From Dankookia rubra (GTDB taxonomy: Bacteria; Pseudomonadota; Alphaproteobacteria; Acetobacterales; Acetobacteraceae), in NCBI RefSeq assembly GCF_004355005.1, contig NZ_SMSJ01000006.1, forward strand, positions 174,918 through 238,917: a DNA stretch of 64,000 bases, given 5' to 3'. Positions 1-9,367 of the stretch are shown piece after piece. How positions within the stretch are numbered: the stretch's first letter is position 1; each line of letters starts with the position of its first letter. A program made the position numbers and the translations under genes. The notes beneath the pieces are model-generated. The model was not told the DNA's origin and did no database searches. It saw only the letters and a list, made by a program, of their open reading frames with translations.

Positions 1-109
1 CACTATCCGATGGCGGTTTCCGCCATGTAATCCGCCGCCGGTCGACCGTTGCGGCAAATGCGGGCTTGCGATAACCCAACTGCGAGTAACTCGCAATTGC
101 GGTGCTTCC

Positions 110-922
110 ATGAACCGACGCATGCTCCTCGCCCTGTCCGCCGGCCTTGCTGCCAGCGCCGCGCTGCGCGCCATGGCCGCACCCATCGTCCCGCCGCTCG
201 ACCTCGACATCCCCATCTGCCGCGGCGGCCTGCGCCGCGTCGCCGAGGTGCCGCAGCGCGATGCCTTGACGCCCGAGGCAGCGGATGCCGACTTCCTCGA
301 GAAGATGGGCCTGCTGGAGGGGCACCTCATCGTTGGCCGCCGGCTGCTGGAGGCCGGTCAGGCGCGGCTCGCAGTGCCGCATTTCGGCCACCCGATCCGC
401 GAGCTTTACACCTGGCTGGAGCCGCGCCTCGCCTCCCGCCGCGTCCCGGGTTTCGAGCGCGAGCTGGAGGTGATGGAAGCCTGGGCCGAGGGCGGCAATG
501 CCGGCACCGATGGCCGCTTCGGCGAGGCCTGGACCTCGCTGGCCCCGAAGCTGACCCGGGCCAAGCGGGCGGTCGACCCGCAGCGCCTGGCCAGCGCCCG
601 CTTCATGCTCGGGCACGTGGCGATGATGGTCTACGACGTCGCCTCCGATTACGGCGAGAGCATCGAGCGCGGCCGCATCGTCAACGTGGTCGAGTACCAC
701 GACAGCATGGGCTTCCTCGCCTATGCGACGCAGACCGTGGCGGAGCAGCAGGCCGCCGGCCGGGCGCCGGCCGAGTGGGTGGAGGCAGCGGGCGTGCTGG
801 AGGAACTCCGCAGGCTCGCTTATGCCGAGCTGCTGCCGCCCGGCCGGTTGCCGACCAGCGTCAGCTCCGTCCGCAGCCGCTCCGACCGGATCCAGGCGAT
901 CGCGGCGCGAGTGCAAGCGTGA
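110..922 (+). CDS. exported protein of unknown function, first gene of a porin/cytochrome set
   Basis: 270 aa. The N-terminus (residues 1-24) reads as a signal peptide with a double arginine (MNRRMLLAL) and an AMAAP cleavage region, so export by Tat or Sec is likely. The mature part is mostly helical in appearance, with a conserved-looking segment HFGHPIRELYTWLEPRL around residues 90-105 and no cysteines that would bind haem. Its stop overlaps the GTG start of the following porin (GTGA), so the two are translationally coupled; the porin in turn overlaps a di-haem cytochrome. That linkage suggests a periplasmic or envelope role in the same redox or uptake process. I do not recognise the family. 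Confidence 0.75.
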   Translation: MNRRMLLALSAGLAASAALRAMAAPIVPPLDLDIPICRGGLRRVAEVPQRDALTPEAADADFLEKMGLLEGHLIVGRRLLEAGQARLAVPHFGHPIRELYTWLEPRLASRRVPGFERELEVMEAWAEGGNAGTDGRFGEAWTSLAPKLTRAKRAVDPQRLASARFMLGHVAMMVYDVASDYGESIERGRIVNVVEYHDSMGFLAYATQTVAEQQAAGRAPAEWVEAAGVLEELRRLAYAELLPPGRLPTSVSSVRSRSDRIQAIAARVQA

Positions 923-2166
923 AGGCTGCCTTCCGCATTGGTGTAACTTTCCTGCTGCTGGCCGGCCCGGCGCAGGCGCAGATGCGCAATGTCGGCCCCG
1001 GCGTCGCCGACCGGACCGGCACGCAGACCCGTGGCGGCAGCGACGAGATCGTCTTCGGCGGCGAGGTGCAGGCGACGCTCCAGCTCGACGTCAATGGCCG
1101 CCGGAGCAGCACACCGGCCAACGGCAACCTCTTCACCGAATCCCTGGCGGCGGCCTACCTGCTGCTGCCCTACGGCTTCGCGGTGAATGGCGTGCTGCGG
1201 CTGGAACAGGCCGGCAGCGCCGCGGACGGCAAGGGCAGCGTCTTCCGCGACCAGACCCTGTGGGCCGACGAGCTCTACCTGACCTGGAGCCGCGGCGTGC
1301 TCGACGTCTTCGGCGGCAAGATCCACCCACGGTTCGGCAGCGCCTGGGATCGCGGCCCCGGCCTCTACGGCACCGATTTCGGCCGGGAGTACGAGCTAGT
1401 CGAGAAGATCGGCGTCGGCGCGCGGCTCTGGGCCTCCGACCTGCTCGGGCTGACCCGGACGATCGGCTCGCACAACCTGCAGGTCGAGATGTTTGAGGCC
1501 GACCGCAGCGCGCTGTCCTATTCCGGCTTCAACCCGCGCTGGGCGCAGACCAGGTCGAGCATCGACCCAGTGACCGGCGAGGCGGTGACCCGCACCGACT
1601 GGCGCTGGCGCAACCGCCGCGCCACCGGCGGCGCGGACAACACCGATTTCTCCGGCGGCTCGGTGGCCTCGCTGGCCGGCTACGGCATCCCGATGCCGCG
1701 CGGCCTGGCGGGCTATACCGCCTCCTATGCCGCGCGGAAGCCGGGGCAGGATGCGGTGGAGGCGGGCCGGGCGGCAACCGAGCAGGCCTGGTCCTTCGGC
1801 GCCTTCTGGACCGTGCCCTTGCCGCAGCGGCTGGAGGCGGCGCCCTTCGCCGAATATGTCCACAAGGACCAGGCCGACGGCTACCGCGACCGCACCGTCG
1901 AGTACCTGACGGCCGGCATGGATCTGCGCCGGGCGCCCTGGACGGTGTCCTACGCCTACTTGGCGAACCGCAACGAGAACCGGGCCGCGGGGCTCCGCGG
2001 CACGCGGGTGCAGCAGACCGCGAGCGTCACCTACGACCTCTACTTCGTCGCGCCGCTGCCGATCCTGCGCAGCGCCTCGGTGACGGTCGGCTGGCGGCGG
2101 CTCAGGGAGGCCGGCGAGGCGGCCAACGACTTCGGGGGGCTGGTGGGATGGGCTTGGAAGTTCTGA
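919..2166 (+). CDS. outer-membrane beta-barrel porin-like protein
   Basis: 415 aa, GTG start chosen at 919 because it overlaps the upstream stop and places a clean signal peptide (VKAAFRIGVTFLLLAGPAQAQ) at the N-terminus; an in-frame upstream extension to position 49 exists but overlaps the previous gene. The mature protein has alternating aromatic/hydrophobic residues typical of beta strands, glycine-rich turns, and ends in aromatic residue F (VGWAWKF), the outer-membrane barrel C-terminal signature. The exact substrate cannot be told. It is translationally coupled to an exported protein upstream and overlaps the di-haem cytochrome downstream by 19 bp. Confidence 0.75.
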   Translation: MKAAFRIGVTFLLLAGPAQAQMRNVGPGVADRTGTQTRGGSDEIVFGGEVQATLQLDVNGRRSSTPANGNLFTESLAAAYLLLPYGFAVNGVLRLEQAGSAADGKGSVFRDQTLWADELYLTWSRGVLDVFGGKIHPRFGSAWDRGPGLYGTDFGREYELVEKIGVGARLWASDLLGLTRTIGSHNLQVEMFEADRSALSYSGFNPRWAQTRSSIDPVTGEAVTRTDWRWRNRRATGGADNTDFSGGSVASLAGYGIPMPRGLAGYTASYAARKPGQDAVEAGRAATEQAWSFGAFWTVPLPQRLEAAPFAEYVHKDQADGYRDRTVEYLTAGMDLRRAPWTVSYAYLANRNENRAAGLRGTRVQQTASVTYDLYFVAPLPILRSASVTVGWRRLREAGEAANDFGGLVGWAWKF

Positions 2167-3377
2167 GGCGCGCGGCCGCCTGCGCCGCCGCGGTGCTGCT
2201 CGGCGCTGCGGCGCTGCCCGACGGCTCCAGCATTGATCCTTCGGTCGACCGTTTCCCGGCGCAGATCCTCCGCAGCGAGGTCGCCGGCGGCAGGCAGAGC
2301 TTCATCGTCGCACTCGGCAACACCGCCTTCTCCTCTCCGCTGCTGTACGGTGAGGCGGCGCGGCAGGCCGGTCTGTCCTGCAATTCCTGCCACGTGAACG
2401 GTCACGCCAATCCCGACTTCCACATCCCCGGCCATTCCGCGCGGAAGGGCAGCCTCGACCCGACCGGCAGCCTGTTCGATCTCGCGGCCGAGGACGGGGT
2501 CGAGAACCATGTTGACATCCCGAGCCTGCGCGGCATCCGCTACCTCGCGCCCTATGGGCGGGACGGCCGCATCGCCTCGCTGCGGGAATTCGCCCGGCAC
2601 GTGATCGTCAACGAGTTCGCCGGGCCGGAGCCGGCGCCGATGATCCTCGACGCGCTGGTCGCCTACATGGGCGAGTTCGAGTTCATCCCGAATTCCCGCA
2701 TCACCGGGGACGGCCGGCTGGCGCCGGGCGCCACGCCGGCCGAGGCGCGCGGCGAGGCGGCCTTCGTCACGGCCTGCGCCGCCTGCCACGTTCCCGGCAC
2801 CGCCTTCACCGATGGCCGCGCGCATGATGTCGGCACCGATGGCCGCTTCCGCACGCCGACCCTGATGAACGTGGTGGACAGCGCGCCCTTTGGCCATGAC
2901 GGCCGCTGGCCGGACCTCGAGGCGGCGGTCGCGGGCCATGTCCCGGCCATGTCGGCGGACCAGCGGGCCGACATCGTCGCTTTGCTTGCCGCCGCCGGCG
3001 CGGCGGACGACGCGACCCAGCCCGCCACCTTCCGGCTGGAGATGGGCGAACTCGCCACCTATGTCGGCCTGCTCGACCAGACCCTCGTCCGCGGCGATGC
3101 GGCGCTGACCCGCTTTGTGGTGGACACCGTGAATGCCGAGATGCGCCGGGTAGAGCGCGGTTTTCCCGAGGGCGACACGCGGCGCCTGGCCGCAAGGCCG
3201 GACCGCCACAAGCTGGTCCCGCTGGACTACGCGGCGTTGCGCGGCGGGCTGAACCGGGTCGCCGCGCTGGCCGAGGCAGGCGACCGCGGTGCGGCCGTGG
3301 CGGCGCTCGACGCCTATCACGACCTGGCAGAGAAGATGGTCGCGAACTACCCAAGGCCGGGGAAGGAGCGGCGGTGA
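2148..3377 (+). CDS. di-haem cytochrome c (CcP/MauG-like)
   Basis: 409 aa with a hydrophobic N-terminal export segment. Two CxxCH haem c motifs are visible: CNSCH near residue 83 and CAACH near residue 210. Spacing and overall length resemble the di-haem cytochrome c peroxidase/MauG superfamily, and conserved phrases such as RTPTLMNV and GHDGRW after the second motif fit that group. The protein would act in the periplasm in electron transfer or peroxide reduction or in oxidative maturation of a partner. The ATG start lies inside the end of the porin gene, so the three genes from 110 form one transcription unit. The C-terminal ~100 residues have no haem motif and may be a family-specific extension. 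Confidence 0.8.
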   Translation: MGLEVLRRAAACAAAVLLGAAALPDGSSIDPSVDRFPAQILRSEVAGGRQSFIVALGNTAFSSPLLYGEAARQAGLSCNSCHVNGHANPDFHIPGHSARKGSLDPTGSLFDLAAEDGVENHVDIPSLRGIRYLAPYGRDGRIASLREFARHVIVNEFAGPEPAPMILDALVAYMGEFEFIPNSRITGDGRLAPGATPAEARGEAAFVTACAACHVPGTAFTDGRAHDVGTDGRFRTPTLMNVVDSAPFGHDGRWPDLEAAVAGHVPAMSADQRADIVALLAAAGAADDATQPATFRLEMGELATYVGLLDQTLVRGDAALTRFVVDTVNAEMRRVERGFPEGDTRRLAARPDRHKLVPLDYAALRGGLNRVAALAEAGDRGAAVAALDAYHDLAEKMVANYPRPGKERR

Positions 3378-3396
3378 GGCCCGCCGCCCCAGGGAC

Positions 3397-3990
3397 CTAC
3401 AAGGGCTTCAGCGGCACCGGGACACCCGGCGGCAGCGGCACCTGGGCCACGTTCAGGGTCATCGCCACCGCGACGTAGTAGCCGCTGACCGCGATAAGAT
3501 CGATGATGCCGCGCTCGCCGAAGCGGTCCCTGGTCGCGGCGTAGGTCTCGTCCGAGACCTGCTTGGTCCTGTGCAGCTCGGTGCAGAACTGCCAGACCAG
3601 GGCCTGGTCGGCATCCATCCCGTCCGGCTTCTGGCCCTCCGCCACCGCCTCGGCGATGGCCGGCGGCAGCCCGGCCTTCATCGCCAGCAGGTGGTGGGCA
3701 TACCATTCGTACTGCGCCGACCACTCCCGCGCGGTGACCAGGATCGCCAGCTCGTTCAGCGCCGCCGGGATTGAGGTGTCGAAGCGCAGGTACTCGCCAA
3801 GCTTTTGGAAGCGCTCCGCCACTACCGGGCTGCGGAGCATGGCGGGGAAGGGGCCGCGCAGCCCGCCGCGCGGGCCGGAGACGATGCCGTCGACGATGCG
3901 CTGCTGCTCCGGGGTCATCGCCTCGGGCGGCAAGGGGGGCAGGCGGCCGGCGCGGCCGTCATCGGCCGGCAGGCTCGTATCACTGGGCAT
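3397..3990 (-). CDS. carboxymuconolactone decarboxylase / AhpD-like protein
   Basis: 197 aa; ATG at 3990 chosen because GAGGAAACCC sits just upstream as a ribosome binding site. The central helical region (LNELAILVTAREW, then YEWYAHHLLAMKAGL, then a C-terminal GIIDLIAVSGYY) matches the AhpD/CMD fold seen in carboxymuconolactone decarboxylases. The CxxC redox motif of true AhpD is absent (the position reads QYEWYAHH), so a peroxidase role is less likely than a hydrolase/decarboxylase-like role. It is convergent with the cytochrome gene and divergent from livH. Confidence 0.8.
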   Translation of the reverse strand: MPSDTSLPADDGRAGRLPPLPPEAMTPEQQRIVDGIVSGPRGGLRGPFPAMLRSPVVAERFQKLGEYLRFDTSIPAALNELAILVTAREWSAQYEWYAHHLLAMKAGLPPAIAEAVAEGQKPDGMDADQALVWQFCTELHRTKQVSDETYAATRDRFGERGIIDLIAVSGYYVAVAMTLNVAQVPLPPGVPVPLKPL

Positions 3991-4136
3991 GGGTTTCCTC
4001 CCGCAGTCGTGGCGGCATTGTCGCCCTCGGGGGCGGGCAGCGGCAACACCCCCCGGTTCCCGCTCTGGCCCCCTTCGCAACCCGCACCGCCTGCCCTAGC
4101 GTGCGATCACAGGGAATTTCGCGGCCCGGAGACATA

Positions 4137-5051
4137 ATGGCCTATGCGCTGCAGCAGCTGATCAACGGGATCAGCCTGGGGATGATCTACGGCCTGATCG
4201 CCGTGGGCTACACCATGGTCTACGGCATCATCGGCATGATCAATTTCGCCCATGGCGACGTGTTCATGATCGGTGCCTTCATCGCGCTCATCACCGTGCT
4301 GCTGCTGCAGCTAGGCGGGATGATGGACGGGCCGGCGGCGATCCTGCTGGTCCTGCTGGTCTCGATGGCCTTCACCGCGCTTTATGGCTGGTCGGTCGAG
4401 CGGGTGGCCTATCGCCCGCTGCGCGGCAGTTTCCGCCTGGCGCCACTGATCTCGGCGATCGGCATCTCCATCGTGCTGCAGAACTACGTGCAGGTCAGCC
4501 AGGGGGCCCGGGTCAAGCCGATCGGCACGCTCGTGCCGGGCGGGGTGGAGGTGATGCGCGACGGCCCCTTCGTCGTGCAGTTCTCCTACATCCAGATGCT
4601 GATCATCGCCGTCACGCTCGGCGTGCTGGCGGTCTTCACCATCCTCGTCACCCGCACGCCGCTCGGCCGCGCCATGCGGGCCTGCGAGCAGGACAGCAAG
4701 ATGGCGTCGCTGCTGGGCATCGACACCGACCGCACCATCAGCCTGACCTTCGTCATCGGCGCCGCACTCGCGGCCGTCGCCGGCACGCTCTACATGATCC
4801 GGTACGGCGTCATCGACTTCTATATCGGCTTCCTCGCGGGAGTGAAGGCCTTCACCGCCGCGGTGCTGGGCGGCATCGGCTCGCTGCCCGGGGCGGTGCT
4901 GGGCGGGCTGCTGATCGGCTTGATCGAGACCTTCTGGTCGGCCTATTTCAGCGCACAGTACAAGGATGTCGCCGCCTTCTCCATCCTGGTGGTCACCCTG
5001 ATCTTCCTGCCCACCGGGCTGCTCGGCCGGCAGGAGGTCGAGAAGGTATGA
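4137..5051 (+). CDS. livH: branched-chain amino acid ABC transporter permease LivH
   Basis: 304 aa integral membrane permease of a Liv-type (HAAT) ABC importer. ATG at 4137 gives the classic N-terminus [20 protein letters not shown] followed by [17 protein letters not shown], a LivH hallmark. About eight hydrophobic segments are visible, with the cytoplasmic coupling region [13 protein letters not shown] near residue 180. It overlaps livM by ATGA, so H-M-G-F are translationally coupled. The substrate may be a branched-chain amino acid, an amide or an aromatic acid; family membership does not settle this. Confidence 0.92.
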   Translation: MAYALQQLINGISLGMIYGLIAVGYTMVYGIIGMINFAHGDVFMIGAFIALITVLLLQLGGMMDGPAAILLVLLVSMAFTALYGWSVERVAYRPLRGSFRLAPLISAIGISIVLQNYVQVSQGARVKPIGTLVPGGVEVMRDGPFVVQFSYIQMLIIAVTLGVLAVFTILVTRTPLGRAMRACEQDSKMASLLGIDTDRTISLTFVIGAALAAVAGTLYMIRYGVIDFYIGFLAGVKAFTAAVLGGIGSLPGAVLGGLLIGLIETFWSAYFSAQYKDVAAFSILVVTLIFLPTGLLGRQEVEKV

Positions 5052-6331
5052 CCCCGGCACAGGCCATTCGCGACGCGGCCATCGCCGCCGCCGTCGCCTT
5101 CGGGCTCTTCGTCATGCTGGTCGGGCTGCGGACCGATGTGGGGCCGGAGGGCGGCCTGATACTGCGGCAGCGCTGGGGGCAGGTGGCGCTGCTCTGCGGC
5201 ATCGTCTTCGCCGGGCGGCTGGCGATCACGACGCTGGCCGGCCGCCGCGCGCTGCAGCCGAGCACCGCGCCCGGGCCCTGGACCGCGAGGCTGCAGCGGG
5301 CCGGCAAGCTGCTGGCCCCGGCGCTGCTGGCCGTGGCGCTGGTGCTGCCCGCCATTCCCGGGATCGGCCGCTATGAACTCGATATCGGGATCCTGGTGCT
5401 GACCTACATCATGCTTGGCTGGGGGCTGAACATCGTGGTTGGCCTGGCCGGGCTGCTCGACCTCGGCTACGTCGCCTTCTATGCCATCGGCGCCTATTCC
5501 TATGCGTTGCTGGCGCAGTATTTCGGCCTCTCCTTCTGGATCTGCCTGCCACTGGCCGGCATCCTCGCCGCTTTCTGGGGCGTGCTTCTAGGCTTCCCCG
5601 TCCTGCGGCTGCGCGGCGACTACCTCGCGATCGTGACGCTCGCTTTCGGCGAGATCATCCGCGTGGTCCTGCTGAACTGGACCGAGCTGACCAACGGGCC
5701 GAACGGCATCAGCGGCATCCCGCGCCCGAGCTTCTTCGGCCTGCCCTTCAGCATGGCGGGTGGCGAGGGCACCTTCGCCGGCTTCTTCGGGATCGAGCCC
5801 TCGCCGAGCCACCGGGTCATCTTCCTCTACTACGTCATCTTCGCGCTCGCCCTGCTGACCAACTGGGTCACGCTGCGGCTGCGACGCCAGCCACTGGGCC
5901 GGGCTTGGGAGGCGCTGCGGGAGGATGAGATCGCCTGCCGCGCCCTCGGCATCAACATCACCACCACAAAGCTGACCGCCTTTGCGCTCGGCGCCATGTT
6001 CGGCGGCTTCGCCGGCGCGTTCTTCGCCACTCGCCAGGCCTTCATCAGCCCGGAAAGCTTCACCTTCATCGAGAGCGCCATCATCCTGGCGATCGTCGTC
6101 CTCGGCGGCCTCGGCAGCCAGGTCGGCGTCGCCATCGCCGCGCTGGTGATGATCGGCGGCTTCGAGGTGTTCCGCGGTCTGGACGAGTGGCGGATGCTGG
6201 TCTTCGGCGGGGCCATGGTGGTCATCATGGTGCTGCGGCCGCGCGGCCTGGTCGGCACGCGGACACCCTCCATCGCGCTCGGGGAGAAGCGCGCGATCGG
6301 CGGAGACCTGGTCGGTGAGGGGCGCGGATGA
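5048..6331 (+). CDS. livM: branched-chain amino acid ABC transporter permease LivM
   Basis: 427 aa, longer than typical LivM (~320-420) because of an N-terminal extension with two extra hydrophobic segments (residues 1-95). The core starts at [20 protein letters not shown] and includes the LivM signature [19 protein letters not shown] and the coupling segment [19 protein letters not shown]. It overlaps livH upstream and livG downstream by four bases each, which argues for coupled synthesis of the permease pair and ATPase. Confidence 0.92.
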   Translation: MTPAQAIRDAAIAAAVAFGLFVMLVGLRTDVGPEGGLILRQRWGQVALLCGIVFAGRLAITTLAGRRALQPSTAPGPWTARLQRAGKLLAPALLAVALVLPAIPGIGRYELDIGILVLTYIMLGWGLNIVVGLAGLLDLGYVAFYAIGAYSYALLAQYFGLSFWICLPLAGILAAFWGVLLGFPVLRLRGDYLAIVTLAFGEIIRVVLLNWTELTNGPNGISGIPRPSFFGLPFSMAGGEGTFAGFFGIEPSPSHRVIFLYYVIFALALLTNWVTLRLRRQPLGRAWEALREDEIACRALGINITTTKLTAFALGAMFGGFAGAFFATRQAFISPESFTFIESAIILAIVVLGGLGSQVGVAIAALVMIGGFEVFRGLDEWRMLVFGGAMVVIMVLRPRGLVGTRTPSIALGEKRAIGGDLVGEGRG

Positions 6332-7215
6332 TGCCGGCCGACGAACCGCCGCGGGTCGAGGAGGACGGCCTCACCCGGAAGATGACCGGCGACCGGCGCG
6401 TCCACCGGGAGATGATCCTCGAGGTCGCCAACCTGACCATGCGGTTCGGCGGCCTGACCGCTGTCTCCGCTGTCTCCTTCGCCGCCTCGCGCGGCGAGAT
6501 CACCGCCGTGATCGGCCCGAATGGCGCCGGCAAGACCACGCTGTTCAACTGCATCACCGGCTTCTACCGCCCGACCGGCGGCGCGATCCGGCTGCACCGG
6601 GCAAACGAGTTGCCGGTCGACCTGCACCTGCTGCCCGGCCACCGCATCGCCCGCGCGGGCGTCGCCCGCACCTTCCAGAACATCCGGCTGTTTCCCGGCA
6701 TGACCGCGCTCGAGAACCTGCTGGTGGCGCAGCACGTCAAGCTGATGGCGGCGACCGGCTTCGGCATCGGCGCGGTGCTCGGCCTGTCGCGCTACCCGAA
6801 GGCGGAGCGCCAGGCGGTGGAACTGGCGCGGCAATGGCTTTCCGCCACCAACCTGCTCGACCGCGCCGACGATCCGGCCGGGGCGCTGCCCTATGGCGCG
6901 CAGCGGCGGCTGGAGATCGCTCGGGCCATGTGCACCGAGCCTGCGCTGCTGTGCCTGGACGAGCCCGCCGCCGGCCTCAATCCGCGCGAATCTGACGAAC
7001 TCGCCCGGCTGCTGCTGGAGATCCGCGGCCAGGGCACGTCCCTGCTGCTGATCGAGCACGACATGGGCGTGGTGATGCGCATCTCCGACCGCGTGGTCGT
7101 GCTGGACCACGGCAAGCTGATTGCCGATGCCGCGCCCGCCGCGGTGCAGGGCGACCCCAAGGTGATCGCCGCCTATCTCGGCGAGGGCGACGAGGACGAG
7201 GAGGCCGAGGCATGA
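6328..7215 (+). CDS. livG: branched-chain amino acid ABC transporter ATPase LivG
   Basis: 295 aa. Walker A is GPNGAGKTT, followed by the LivG-specific [13 protein letters not shown]; the region [16 protein letters not shown] is the Q-loop; Walker B is [13 protein letters not shown] with the H-loop in [12 protein letters not shown]. The ABC signature is altered: [16 protein letters not shown], which is the LPYG variant normal for LivG. The first ~28 residues before MILEVANL are not part of the ABC fold; translation might start at that internal Met, but the ATGA overlap with livM supports the upstream start. Confidence 0.93.
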   Translation: MMPADEPPRVEEDGLTRKMTGDRRVHREMILEVANLTMRFGGLTAVSAVSFAASRGEITAVIGPNGAGKTTLFNCITGFYRPTGGAIRLHRANELPVDLHLLPGHRIARAGVARTFQNIRLFPGMTALENLLVAQHVKLMAATGFGIGAVLGLSRYPKAERQAVELARQWLSATNLLDRADDPAGALPYGAQRRLEIARAMCTEPALLCLDEPAAGLNPRESDELARLLLEIRGQGTSLLLIEHDMGVVMRISDRVVVLDHGKLIADAAPAAVQGDPKVIAAYLGEGDEDEEAEA

Positions 7216-7937
7216 GCCCCGCGCTGCTCGAGGTCGACCGCGTCTCCGCCGGTTATGGTGCGGTGCAGGCGCTGAACGAAGTTTCGCTGCACGTCCAGCC
7301 CGGCGAGATCGTCACGCTGATCGGTGCCAACGGAGCCGGCAAGTCGACGCTGCTGATGACCATCTGCGGCCAGCCGAAGCCGCGCAGCGGCCGCATCAGC
7401 CTGGCCGGGGCGGACATCACGGGTCAGCCGACCCATGCCATCATGCGCCGCGGCGTGGCGCAGTCGCCCGAGGGCCGCCGCATCTTCCCGCGCATGACGG
7501 TGCGGGAGAACCTGCTGATGGGTGCCGAGGCGTTGACGAAGGACGAGCCCGGGCCGCAGATGGAGCAGGCCTTCGCCCTGTTCCCGCGGCTGAAGGAACG
7601 GCTCTGGCAGCGCGGCGGCACGCTCTCGGGCGGTGAGCAGCAGATGCTCGCCATCGGCCGGGCGCTGATGTCGAAGCCGAAGCTGCTGCTGCTGGACGAG
7701 CCCTCGCTCGGCCTCGCCCCGCTGGTGGTGAAGCAGATCTTTGATGCCATCCGCAGGCTGAATGCCGAAACCGGGCTGACCGTGCTGCTGGTCGAGCAGA
7801 ACGCCAACCAGGCGCTGCGGCTGGCGCATCGGGGCTACGTGCTGGTGAACGGCCGGATCACCATGGAAGGCCCGGGACGGGCTCTGCTGGCCCGGCCGGA
7901 GATCCGCGACGCCTACCTCGGCGGCGGCCACGGCTGA
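7212..7937 (+). CDS. livF: branched-chain amino acid ABC transporter ATPase LivF
   Basis: 241 aa, usual LivF length. Walker A GANGAGKST, Q-loop region RGVAQSPEGRRIFPRMTV, signature LSGGEQQMLAIGRAL, Walker B LLLLDEPSLGLAP and H-loop LLVEQNA are all present, including the LivF-type EGRRIFPRMTVRENLLMGA. It overlaps livG by four bases. It would pair with LivG as a heterodimeric motor on the cytoplasmic face of LivHM. Confidence 0.94.
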   Translation: MSPALLEVDRVSAGYGAVQALNEVSLHVQPGEIVTLIGANGAGKSTLLMTICGQPKPRSGRISLAGADITGQPTHAIMRRGVAQSPEGRRIFPRMTVRENLLMGAEALTKDEPGPQMEQAFALFPRLKERLWQRGGTLSGGEQQMLAIGRALMSKPKLLLLDEPSLGLAPLVVKQIFDAIRRLNAETGLTVLLVEQNANQALRLAHRGYVLVNGRITMEGPGRALLARPEIRDAYLGGGHG

Positions 7938-8021
7938 CAAGGCGCGGCCGGGTCCGTTACCCTGCCGCAAGCGGCCGTGCCCGGACTCGGGCAAGGCCGG
8001 CAACCAAAAGGAGAAACAGGG

Positions 8022-9140
8022 ATGCTCAAGCGCAGGACGCTACTTCAGGCCGCCACCGCGCTGCCGGTGGCCATGGGCTCCACCGGGGCCTTCGCGCAAG
8101 GCTCGGGCCCGATCCGCATCGCCTGCGCCGGGCCGCTCACCGGCTCCAACGCCGCGGCCGGTGACCAGATGAAGATCGGCGCCCAGCAGGCGGTGGCCGA
8201 TTTCAACGCCGCCGGCGGCGTGCTTGGCCGGCAGCTCGTATTGGAGTTGGGCGACGATGCCTGCGACCCGCGCCAGGCGGTCTCGGTCGCCAACCAGATG
8301 GCCGGCCGCAAGGTGGCGATGGTCGCCGGCCACTACTGCTCGGGCAGCTCGATCCCGGCCTCCAAGGTCTATGCCGAGGAAGGCGTGCTGCAGATCAGCC
8401 CGGCCAGCACCAACCCGAAATACACCGATGAGGGCAGCTGGAACACCTTCCGCGTCTGCGGCCGGGACGACCAGCAGGGCCAGGTGGCCGGCGCCTATAT
8501 CGCCAAGACCTTTCCCGGCAGGAAGGTGGCGATCCTTCATGACAACCAGGCTTACGGAAAGGGCCTGGCCGAGGAGACCAAGAAGTCGCTCAATGCGGCC
8601 GGCCAGAACGAGGTGCTGTTCAGCGCCTATACCCCCGGCGAGCGCGACTACAGCGCCCTGGTCTCCCGGATGAAGGAGGCCGGTGTCCAGGTCATGTACA
8701 TCGGCGGCTACTATACCGAGGCCGGGCTGATCCTGCGCCAGGCCAAGGAGCAGGGCATGGCGGTTACCATGATCGGCGGCGACGCCCTGGTGACCAAGGA
8801 TTTCTGGCAGATCACCGGCGCCACCGGCGAGGGCACGCTGATGACCTTCCCGAGCGACCCGCGCAACCGTCCCGCGGCGGCCAAGGTGGTGCAGAGCTTC
8901 AAGGCCAGGAACGTCGATCCGGAGGGCTACGTCCTCTACACCTATGCCGCCGTGCAGATCTGGGCCGCCGCAGCCGAAAAGCTGAAGAGCATCGACCCGA
9001 AGAAGATCGCCGAAGCCATGAAGTCCTCGGGCCCGTGGCAGACCGTTCTGGGTCCGATCAGCTTCGACAAGAAGGGCGACGTCACCGTTGCGGATTATGT
9101 GTTCTACGTGTGGAAGAACGGCGCCTATAGCGAAATCTAG
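8022..9140 (+). CDS. periplasmic amino-acid-type binding protein of the Liv transporter (LivK-like)
   Basis: 372 aa; start at 8022 preceded by AAAGGAG nine bases upstream. Signal peptide MLKRRTLLQAATALPVAMG...FAQG. The mature protein shows the type-I periplasmic binding fold: IRIACAGPLTGSNAAAGDQM at the N-lobe, NAAGGVLGRQLVLELGDDAC, and AGHYCSGSSIPASKVY. It lies 84 bp downstream of livF in the same direction and would deliver ligand to LivHM. Binding specificity (branched-chain amino acid versus other) is not visible. Ends before a convergent terminator hairpin. Confidence 0.9.
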   Translation: MLKRRTLLQAATALPVAMGSTGAFAQGSGPIRIACAGPLTGSNAAAGDQMKIGAQQAVADFNAAGGVLGRQLVLELGDDACDPRQAVSVANQMAGRKVAMVAGHYCSGSSIPASKVYAEEGVLQISPASTNPKYTDEGSWNTFRVCGRDDQQGQVAGAYIAKTFPGRKVAILHDNQAYGKGLAEETKKSLNAAGQNEVLFSAYTPGERDYSALVSRMKEAGVQVMYIGGYYTEAGLILRQAKEQGMAVTMIGGDALVTKDFWQITGATGEGTLMTFPSDPRNRPAAAKVVQSFKARNVDPEGYVLYTYAAVQIWAAAAEKLKSIDPKKIAEAMKSSGPWQTVLGPISFDKKGDVTVADYVFYVWKNGAYSEI

Positions 9141-9205
9141 CTTGAAGCCGGGCCGCGAAGGGCCCAGCTTCCACCCATCGTCAACAACCGAAAGGAGGTG
9201 ATCCA

Positions 9206-9283
9206 GTGTCTCATTGTTCGCAGGTGGATGCCGCAGCCGCGGCCTGGATCATCGTCTCCGCCACTGCGGGGATGGCTTCCTGA
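9206..9283 (+). CDS. very short ORF (25 codons) with a perfect Shine-Dalgarno sequence
   Basis: GTG start at 9206 is preceded by AAAGGAGGTGATCC (9191-9204), which is complementary over 14 bases to the usual 3' end of 16S rRNA, with the AGGAGG core seven bases from the GTG. The peptide has an N-terminal Cys at position 4, an alanine run and a short hydrophobic stretch (WIIVSATAG), then TGA at 9281. It sits between the binding protein gene and a strong hairpin. It could be a small membrane-active peptide, a leader, or only a high-affinity ribosome site. No homologue is recognised. Confidence 0.45.
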   Translation: MSHCSQVDAAAAAWIIVSATAGMAS

Positions 9284-9314
9284 GCCACGCGGGGCGGTAA
9301 CGCCCGAAACAATG

Positions 9315-9348
9315 GAAGGGCCTCGGCGGGATACCGCCGGGGCCCTTC
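9315..9348. terminator. strong bidirectional hairpin between convergent genes
   Basis: A 15-bp stem (GAAGGGCC-T-CGGCGG pairing with CCGCCG-G-GGCCCTTC, one T-G wobble) encloses the tetraloop GATA. It lies between the Liv operon end and the convergent gene at 9368. There is only a weak T run (AATTT) afterwards on the + strand, so termination strength is inferred from the stem. Confidence 0.7.
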
Positions 9349-9367
9349 GCAATTTCGGCCCGCTTCG

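Noticed and set aside
49-918. In-frame N-terminal extension of the porin
   Set aside because: It is rich in Arg/Pro, overlaps the real gene at 110-922 in another frame, and the signal peptide begins at 919.
9191-9206. 16 bases equal to the reverse complement of the 3' end of 16S rRNA, possible rRNA gene end
   Set aside because: Similarity stops directly after these bases, so it is a perfect Shine-Dalgarno sequence and not an rRNA gene.
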